From Apostichopus japonicus (taxonomy: Eukaryota > Echinodermata > Holothuroidea > Aspidochirotida > Stichopodidae), in assembly GCF_037975245.1 (NCBI RefSeq), contig NC_092574.1, positions 3,815,001 to 3,879,000 on the forward strand: a DNA stretch of 64,000 nt, written 5' to 3'. Of this stretch, positions 55,242 through 64,000 are shown piece by piece (the stretch's first letter is position 1; the number at the start of each line of letters is the position of its first letter). The translations under genes were made by a program, and so were the position numbers. A model generated the notes under the pieces. It was not told where the DNA came from. It was given only the letters and a program-made list of their open reading frames with translations, and did not search any database.

Positions 55242-56945
55242 ATCGGCAACGCACATTCGATTAATCGGTACGGCACATTCGATTGATCGGCACCGCACAT
55301 TCGATAAATCGGCACCGCACGTTCGATAAATCGGTACGGCACATTCGATTGATCGGTACAGCACATTCGATTTATCGTTACCGCAAATTCTATTTATCGG
55401 TACCGCACATTCGATTGATCGGTACCGCACATTCGATTGATCGATACCGCACGTTCGATTGATCGGTACCGCATTATCGATTGATCGGTACCGCACATTC
55501 GATTGATCGGTACCGAACATTCGATAAATCGGTTACGCAACATTCGATAGATCGGTACCGCACATTCGATTGATCGGTACCGAAATTTCGATAAATCGGT
55601 TACGCAAATAAGATTGATCGGTACCGCAAATTCGATTGATCGATACCGCACGTTCGATTGATCGGTACCGCATTATCGATTGATCGGCACCGCACATTCG
55701 ATTGATCGGCAACGCACATTCGATTAATCGGTACCGCACATTCGATTGATCGGCACCGCACATTCGATTGATCGGCACCGCACGTTCGATAAATCGGTAC
55801 GGCACATTCGATTGATCGGTACAGCACATTCGATTTATCGGTACCGCAAATTCTATTTATCGGTACCGCACATTCGATTGATCGGTACCGCACATTCGAT
55901 TGATCGTCACCGCACATTCGATTAATCGGTACCGCACATTCGATGGATCGGTACCGCACATTCGATTGATCGATACCGCACGTTCGATTGATCGGTACCG
56001 CATTATCGATTGATCGGTACCGCACATTCGATTGATCGGTACCGAACATTCGATAAATCGGTTACGCAAATAAGATTGATCGGTACCGCAAATTCGATTG
56101 ATCGATACCGCACGTTCGATTGATCGGTACCGCATTATCGATTGATCGGTACCGCACATTCGATTGATCGGCAACGCACATTCGATTAATCGGTACCGCA
56201 CATTCGATTGATACTCACCGCAAATTCGATTTATCGGCACCACACATTCGATTTATCGGTACCGCACATTCGATTGATCGGTACCGCACATTCGATTGAT
56301 CGTTACCGCACATTCGACTAATCGTTACCGAACATTCGATTTATCCGCAACGCACATTCGATTAATCGGTACCGCACATTCGATTGATCGGCACCGCACA
56401 TTCGATTGATCGGCACCGCACATTCGATAAATCGGTACCGCACATTCGATTGATCGGTACAGCACATTCCATTTATCGGTACCGCAAATTCGATTGATCT
56501 GTACCGCACATTCGATTGATCGTCACCGCTCATTCGATTGATCGGTACCGCACATTCGATTGATCGGTACCGGACATTCGATTGATCGATACTGCACGTT
56601 CGATTGATCGGTACCGCATTATCGATTGATCGGTACCGCACATTTGATTGATCGGTACCGAACATTCGATAAATCGGTTACGCAAATAAGATTGATGGAT
56701 ACCGCACGTTCGATAAATCGGTACGGCACATTCGATTGATCGGTACAGCACATTCGATTTATCGGTACCGCAAATTCTATTTATCGGTACCGCACATTCG
56801 ATTGATCGGTACCGCATATTCGATTGATCGTCACCGCACATTCGATTGATCGGTACCGCACATTCGATGGATCGGTACCGCACATTCGATTGATCGATAC
56901 CGCACGTTCGATTGATCGGTACCGCATTATCGATTGATCGGTACC
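55075..56945. repeat. 1871-bp tandem HOR, copy 1
   Basis: The length is 85 monomers plus 1, followed immediately by copy 2. It contains no BglII landmark; the extra base comes from a GTTACGCAACATTCGATAG monomer near 55536. Diagnostic strings are GAAATTTCGATAAATCGG, GATACTCACCGC and TTATCCGCAACGC. Confidence 0.9.
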
Positions 56946-58796
56946 GCACATTCGATTGATCGATAAGGCACAATCGATTTATCGGTTCCGCACATTCGAT
57001 TTATCGGTACCGCACATTCGATTGATCGATACCGCACATTCGATTGATCGGTACCGCACAATCGATTGATCGGTACCGCACATGCGATAAATCGGTACCG
57101 CACATTCGATTGATCGGCAACGCACATTCGATTAATCGGTACGGCACATTCGATTGATCGGCACCGCACATTCGATAAATTGGCACCGCACGTTCGATAA
57201 ATCGGTACGGCACATTCGATTGATCGGTACAGCACATTCGATTTATCGTTACCGCAAATTCTATTTATCGGTACCGCACATTCGATTGATCGGTACCGCA
57301 CATTCGATTGATCGATACCGCACGTTCGATTGATCGGTACCGCATTATCGATTGATCGGTACCGCACATTCGATTGATCGGTACCGAACATTCGATAAAT
57401 CGGTTACGCAACATTCGATAGATCGGTACCGCACATTCGATTGATCGGTACCGAAATTTCGATAAATCGGTTACGCAAATAAGATTGATCGGTACCGCAA
57501 ATTCGATTGATCGATACCGCACGTTCGATTGATCGGTACCGCATTATCGATTGATCGGCACCGCACATTCGATTGATCGGCAACGCACATTCGATTAATC
57601 GGTACCGCACATTCGATTGATCGGCACAGCACATTCGATTGATCGGCACCGCACGTTCGATAAATCGGTACGGCACATTCGATTGATCGGTACAGCACAT
57701 TCGATTTATCGGTACCGCAAATTCTATTTATCGGTACCGCACATTCGATTGATCGGTACCGCACATTCGATTGATCGTCACCGCACATTCGATTAATCGG
57801 TACCGCACATTCGATGGATCGGTACCGCACATTCGATTGATCGATACCGCACGTTCGATTGATCGGTACCGCATTATCGATTGATCGGTACCGCACATTC
57901 GATTGATCGGTACCGAACATTCGATAAATCGGTTACGCAAATAAGATTGATCGGTACCGCAAATTCGATTGATCGATACCGCACGTTCGATTGATCGGTA
58001 CCGCATTATCGATTGATCGGTACCGCACATTCGATTGATCGGCAACGCACATTCGATTAATCGGTACCGCACATTCGATTGATACTCACCGCAAATTCGA
58101 TTTATCGGCACCGCACATTCGATTTATCGGTACCGCACATTCGATTGATCGGTACCGCACATTCGATTGATCGTTACCGCACATTCGACTAATCGTTACC
58201 GAACATTCGATTTATCCGCAACGCACATTCGATTAATCGGTACCGCACATTCGATTGATCGGCACCGCACATTCGATTGATCGGCACCGCACATTCGATA
58301 AATTGGTACCGCACATTCGATTGATCGGTACAGCACATTCCATTTATCGGTACCGCAAATTCGATTGATCGGTACCGCACATTCGATTGATCGTCACCGC
58401 TCATTCGATTGATCGATACCGCACATTCGATTGATCGGTACCGGACATTCGATTGATCGATACTGCACGTTCGATTGATCGGTACCGCATTATCGATTGA
58501 TCGGTACCGCACATTTGATTGATCGGTACCGAACATTCGATAAATCGGTTACGCAAATAAGATTGATGGATACCGCACGTTCGATAAATCGGTACGGCAC
58601 ATTCGATTGATCGGTACAGCACATTCGATTTATCGGTACCGCAAATTCTATTTATCGGTACCGCACATTCGATTGATCGGTACCGCATATTCGATTGATC
58701 GTCACCGCACATTCGATTGATCGGTACCGCACATTCGATGGATCGGTACCGCACATTCGATTGATCGATACCGCACGTTCGATTGATCGGTACCGC
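56946..58796. repeat. 1871-bp tandem HOR, copy 2
   Basis: This is the second copy of 55075-56945. Substitutions are rare, for example AAATTGGCACC near 57178 against AAATCGGCACC, GGCACAGCAC near 57624 against GGCACCGCAC, and AAATTGGTACC near 58300 against AAATCGGTACC. Confidence 0.9.
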
Positions 58797-61156
58797 ACGT
58801 TCGATAAATCGGTACGGCACATTCGATTGATCGGTACAGCACATTCGATTTATCGGTACCGCAAATTCTATTTATCGGTACCGCACATTCGATTGATCGG
58901 TACCGCACAATCGATTGATCGATACCGCACGTTCGATTGATCGGTAAAGCATTATCGACAGATCGATACCGCACATTCGATTGATCGGTTCCGCACATTC
59001 GATTGATCGGTATGGCACATTCCATTTATCGGTACCGCTCATTCGATTTATCGGTACCGCACATTCGATTGATCGATACCGCACATTCGATTTATCGGTA
59101 CCGCACATTCGATTGATCGATACCGCATATTCGATAGATCTGTACCGCGCCTTCGATTGATTGGCATCGAACATTCGATTAATCGGTTACGCAACATTCG
59201 ATTGATCGATACCGCACATTCGATTGATCGGTACCGCATATTCGATTGATCGATACCGTACATTCTGTTTATCGGTACCGCACATTCGATTGATCGGTAC
59301 CGCACATTCTATTTATCGGTACCGCACATTCGATTGATCGGTACCGCACTTTCGATTGATCGGTACCGCACATTCGATTTATCGTCAACGCACATTCGAT
59401 TGATCGGTACCGCACATTCGATTGATCGATAAGGCATATTCGATTGATCGGTACCGCACATTCGATTTATCGGTACCGCACATTCGATTGATCCTCACCG
59501 CAATTTCGATCTATCGGAACCGCACATTCGATTTATCGGTACCGCACATTCGATTGATCGGTACCGCACATTCGATTGATCGGTACCGCACATTCGATTG
59601 ATCGTTACCGCACATTCGATTAATCGGTACCAAACATTCGATTGATCGGCAACGCACATTCGATTGATCGATACCGCACGTTCGATTGATCGGTACCGCA
59701 TTATCGATTGATCGGTACCGCAGATTCGATTGATCGGTACAGAACATTCGATAAGTCGGTTACGCAACATTCGATAGATCGGTACCGCACATTCGATTGA
59801 TCGGTTCCGCACATTCGATTGATCGGTACCGCACATTCGATTGATCGATACCGCACGTTCGATTGATCGGTACCGCATTATCGATTGATCGGTACCGCAC
59901 ATTCGATTGATCGATACCGCATATTCGATTTATAAGTACCGCACATTCGATTTATCGATAAGGCACATTCGATTTATCGGTACCGCACATTCGATTGATC
60001 GGCACCGCACATTCGATTGATCGGCACCGCACATTCGATATATCGGTACCGCACATTCGATTGATCGGTACAGCACATTCGATTTATCGGTACCGCACAT
60101 TCGATTTATCGGTACCGCACATTCGATTGATCGTCACCGCTCATTCGATTGATCGGTACCGCACATTCGATTGATCGGTACCGGACATTCGATTGATCGA
60201 TACTGCACGTTCGATTGATCGGTACCGCATTATCGATTGATCGGTACCGCACATTCGATTGATCGGCAACGCACATTCGATTAATCGGTACCGCACATTC
60301 GATTGATCTGCACCGCACATTCGATTGATCGGCACCGCACATTCGATAAATCGGTACGGCACATTCGAGTGATCGGTACAGCACATTCGATTTATCGGTA
60401 CCGCAAATTCTATTTATCGGTACCGCACAATCGATTGATCGGTACCGCACATTCCATTGTTCGGTACCGCACAATCGATTTATCGGTTCCGCACATTCGA
60501 TTTATCAGTACCGCACATTCGATTGATCGATACCGCACATTCGATTGATCGATAAGGCACATTCGATTTATCGGTACCGCACATTCGATTTATCGGTACC
60601 GCACATTCGATTGATACTCACCGCAAATTCGATTTATCGGCACCGCACATTCGATCTATCGGTACCGCACATTCGATTGATCGGCACCGCACATTCGATT
60701 GATCGTTACCGCACATTCGATTAATCGTTACCGAACATTCGATTTATCGGCAACGCACATTCGATTAATCGGTACCGCACATTCGATTGATCGGCACCGC
60801 ACATTCGATTGATCGGCACCGCACATTCGATAAATCGGTGCCGCACATTCGATTGATCGGCACCGCACATTCGATTGATCGGCACCGCACATTCGATAAA
60901 TCGGTGCCGCACATTCGATTGATCGGTACAGCACATTCCATTTATCGGTACCGCAAATTCGATTGATCGGTACCGCACATTCGATTGATCGTCACCGCTC
61001 ATTCGATTGATCGGTACCGCACATTCGATTGATCGGCACCGGACATTCGATTGATCGATACTGTACGTTCGATTGATCGGTACCGCATTTTCGATTGATC
61101 GGTACCGCAAATTCAATTGATCGATACCGCACGTTCGATTGATCGGTACCGCAATA

Positions 61157-61216
61157 TCGCATTATCGAATGAGCGGTACCGATAAATGGAATGTGCCGTA
61201 TGTTGCGTATGTTGCA
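61157..61216 (-). repeat. Inverted satellite island 5
   Basis: The inverted part is 61167-61200, ending TGTGCCGTA, followed by TGTTGCGTATGTTGCA. The left junction reads CGCAATATCGCATTATCG. The BglII landmark starts 144 bp after the inversion start (61311), as in island 4; the two blocks are 20,468 bp apart. Confidence 0.86.
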
Positions 61217-62505
61217 TTCGATTTATCGGTACCGCACATTCGATTGATCGATACCGCACATTCGATTTATCGGTACCGCACATTCGATTGATCGATACCG
61301 CATATTCGATAGATCTGTACCGCGCCTTCGATTGATTGGCATCGAACATTCGATTAATCGGTTACGCAACATTCGATTGATCGATACCGCACATTCGATT
61401 GATCGGCAACGCACATTCGATTAATCGGTACCGCACATTCGATTGATCGGCACCGCACATTCGATTGATCGGCACCGCACGTTCGATAAATCGGTACGGC
61501 ACATTCGATTGACCGGTACAGCACATTCGATTTATCGGTACCGCAAATTCTATTTATCGGTACCGCACAATCGATTGATCGGTACCGCACATTCGATTGA
61601 TCGATACCGCACCTTCGATTGATCGGTACCGCATTATCGATTGATCGGTACCGCACATTCGATTGATCGGTACCGAACATTCGATAAATCGGTTACGCAA
61701 CATTCGATAGATCGGTACCGCATTATCGATTGATCGGCACCGCACATTCGATTGATCGGCAACGCACAATCGATTAATCGGTACCGCACATTCGATTGAT
61801 CGGCACCGCACATTCGATTGATCGATACCGCACATTCGATTGATCGGTACCGCACAATCGATTGATCGGTACAGCACATTCGATTTATCGGTACCGCACA
61901 TTCGATTGATCGGTACCGCACATTCGATTTATCGGTACCGTACATTCGATTGATCGATACCGCATATTCGATTTATAAGTACCGCACATTCGATTGATCG
62001 ATAAGGCACATTCGATTTATCGGTACCGCACATTCGATTTATCGGTACCGCACATTCATTGATACTCACCGCAAATTCGATTTATCGGCACCGCACATTC
62101 GATTTATCGGTACCGCACATTCGATTGATCGGTACCGAACATTCGATTGATCGGTTACGCAACATTCGATTGATCGTTACCGCACATTCGATTGATCGGT
62201 TCCGCACATTCGATTTATCGGCAACGCACATTCGATTAATCGGTACCGCACATTCGATTGATCGGCACCGCACATTCGATTGATCGGCACCGAACATTCG
62301 ATAAATCGGTACCGCACATTCGATTGATCGGTACAGCACATTCGATTTATCGGTACCGCACATTCGAATTATCGGTACCGCACATTCGATTGATCGTCAC
62401 CGCTCATTCGATTGATCGGTACCGCACATTCGATTGATCGGTACCGGACATTCGATTGATCGATGCTGCACGTTCGATTGATCGGTACCGCATTATCGCA
62501 TTATC

Positions 62506-62555
62506 GAATGAGCGGTACCGATAAATGGAATGTGCCGTATGTTGCGTATGTTGCA
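62506..62555 (-). repeat. Inverted satellite island 6
   Basis: The inverted part is 62516-62539, with the same TGTTGCGTATGTTGCA right junction as island 5 and the doubled CGCATTAT on the left. The distance to the mutated landmark (AGATCG at 62606) is 90 bp rather than 144, so monomers have been lost between them. Confidence 0.84.
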
Positions 62556-64000
62556 TTCGATTTATCGGTACCGCACATTCGATTGATCGATACCGCATAT
62601 TCGATAGATCGATACCGCGCCTTCGATTGATTGGCATCGAACATTCGATTAATCGGTTACGCAACATTCGATTGATCGTTACCGCACATTCGATTAATCG
62701 GTACCGCACATTCGATTTATCGGCAACGCACATTCGATTGATCGGTATCGCACATTCGATTGATCGGTACCGCACATTCGATTGATCGTTACCGCACATA
62801 CGATTAATCGGTACCGCACATTCCATTTCTCGGCAACGCACATTCCATTAATCGGTACCGCATGTTCGATTGATCGGTACCGCATTATCGATTGATCGGT
62901 ACCGCACATTCGATTGATCGGTACCGAACGTTCGATAAATCGGTTACGCAATTAAGATTTATCGGTACCGCACATTCCATTTATTGGTACCGCACATTCG
63001 ATTTATCGTTACCGCACATTCGATTAATCGGTACCGCACATTCGATTTATCGGCAACGCACATTCGATTAATCGGTACCGCACATTCGATAGATCGGTAC
63101 CGCATTATCGATTGATCGGTACCGCACATTCGATTGATCGGTACCGAACATTCGATAAATCGGTTACGCAAATAAGATTGATCGGTACCGCAAATTGGAT
63201 TGATCGATACCGCACGTTCGATTGATCGGTACCGCATTATCGATTGATCGGTACCGCACATTCGATTGATCGGTACCGAACATTCGATAAATCGGTTACG
63301 CAACATTCGATTGATCGGTACCGCACATTCGATTGATCGGTTCCGCACATTCGATTGATCGGCAACGCACATTCGATTCATCGGTACCGCACATTCGATT
63401 GATCGGCACCGCACATTCGATTGATCGACACCGCACTTTCGATAAATCGGTACGGCACATTCGATTGATCGGTACAGCACATTCGATTTATCGGTACCGC
63501 AAATTCGATTTATCGGTACCGCACATTCGATTGATCGGTACCGCACATTCCATTGTTTGGTACCGCACAATCGATTTATCGGTTCCGCATTATCGATTTA
63601 TCGGCACGGCATATTCGATTGATCCTCACCGCAAATTCGATTGATCGGCACCGCACAATCGATTGATCGGTACCGCACATTCGATTGATCGGTACCGCAC
63701 ATTCGATTTATCGGCAACGCACATTTGATTTATCGGTACCGCACATTCGATTGATCGATACCGCACATTCGATTTATTGGCACCGCACATTCGATTGATC
63801 GGTATCGCACATTCGATTGATCGACACCGCACAATCGATTGATCGGCACCGCACATTCGTTTGATCGTTACCGCACATTCGATTAATCGGTACCGCACAT
63901 TCCATTTATCGGCAACGCACATTCGATTAATCGGTACCGCACATTCGATTGATCGGTACCGAACATTCGATTTATCGTTACCGCATATTCGATTCATCGG

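Larger units (their letters stand above)
1..64000. repeat. 22-bp satellite array filling the whole window
   Basis: Every stretch I read resolves into head-to-tail copies of a 22-bp monomer, roughly 2,900 in all (64,000/22). A consensus copy is at 146-167. Relative to a start at CATTCG, the most stable parts are CGAT (5-8), ATCG (11-14) and CCGCA (18-22). Variation clusters at the two bases between CGAT and ATCG (TG, TT, TA, AA, AG, CG, GG), at 14-18 (GGTAC, GATAC, GGCAC, GTTAC, GGCAA, GGTTC) and at the CACATTC junction (CAAATTC, CACAATC, CACGTTC, CATTATC). Occasional monomers are 19-21 or 23 bp. No unique spacer separates monomers, and both window ends lie inside the array. This is seen directly. 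Satellite of eukaryotic heterochromatin is the inference from array length and kilobase HORs; the chromosomal location is unknown. Confidence 0.98.
58797..64000. repeat. Mosaic segment, right edge
   Basis: This gene-free satellite runs off the right end of the window. About 58794-59219 repeats 46445-46870 (offset 12349). A 66-bp triplet of monomers ending GATAAATCGGTGCCGC is tandemly doubled near 60775-60910. About 63590-63960 resembles 34290-34660 and 39440-39850. BglII landmarks are at 59136 and 61311, plus a mutated one at 62606. A one-base deletion is visible near 62056. Two inverted islands are listed separately. Confidence 0.82.

Noticed and set aside
1-64000. CRISPR array
   Set aside because: Repeats of about 22 bp are present, but they abut with no unique spacers, and there are no cas genes.
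1-64000. Plasmid replication iterons of about 22 bp
   Set aside because: Iteron clusters hold a handful of copies next to a rep gene and DnaA boxes. Here there are thousands of monomers, no rep gene and kilobase HORs.
1-64000. Telomeric repeat array
   Set aside because: The unit is 22 bp with C and G on both strands, lacks the short G-rich strand of known telomere repeats, and is highly variable between units.

Overview
All 64,000 bases are one uninterrupted tandem-repeat (satellite) array. The repeat unit is a 22-bp monomer; a textbook copy lies at 146-167 (CATTCGATTG followed by ATCGGTACCGCA). The array runs off both ends of the window. I found no protein gene, RNA gene, transposon or other unique sequence longer than a few tens of bases. 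The many open frames are a by-product of the monomer: 22 leaves remainder 1 on division by 3, so three monomers (66 bp) read as the same 22-residue peptide in every frame of a strand. The consensus minus strand has no stop codon in any frame.

The window suggests a eukaryotic chromosome region of constitutive-heterochromatin type (centromeric, pericentromeric, subtelomeric, or a B or sex chromosome). The reasons are the very long homogeneous array and the kilobase-scale higher-order repeats (HORs). The monomer is 50% GC and keeps three CpGs per 22 bp, which argues against long exposure to heavy CpG methylation. I cannot name the species or the chromosomal location from sequence alone.

Layout: 1-2057 mosaic monomers; 2058-12410 two ~5.2-kb HOR copies (offset 5211, rising to 5299 after an 88-bp indel); 12226-13006 a partial further copy; 13007-18789 older mosaic; 18790-26640 nested tandem duplications of 860, 2271 and 1607 bp; 26641-32539 mosaic with three small inverted islands; 32540-37200 duplications at 3120 and 967 bp; 37201-45397 mosaic with short duplications (309, 662, 2533, 1871, 352, 2223 bp); 45398-48545 a 1585/1563-bp tandem pair; 48515-55241 a tightly packed HOR cluster (880, 2157, 1673, 1123 bp); 55075-58796 a 1871-bp tandem pair; 58797-64000 mosaic with two more inverted islands. 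Boundaries were placed by eye, by matching variant monomers, and are good to about one monomer.

Three landmarks organise the array. The first is a diverged ~100-bp block with a BglII site (AGATCT), present about 29 times. The second is a 23-bp monomer with one extra base, which explains why many HOR lengths equal 22n+1. The third is a short inverted island seen six times, plus one remnant. No genes work together here; the biology is repeat turnover by unequal exchange, and possibly binding of a satellite-specific protein to two overlapping dyads in the monomer.
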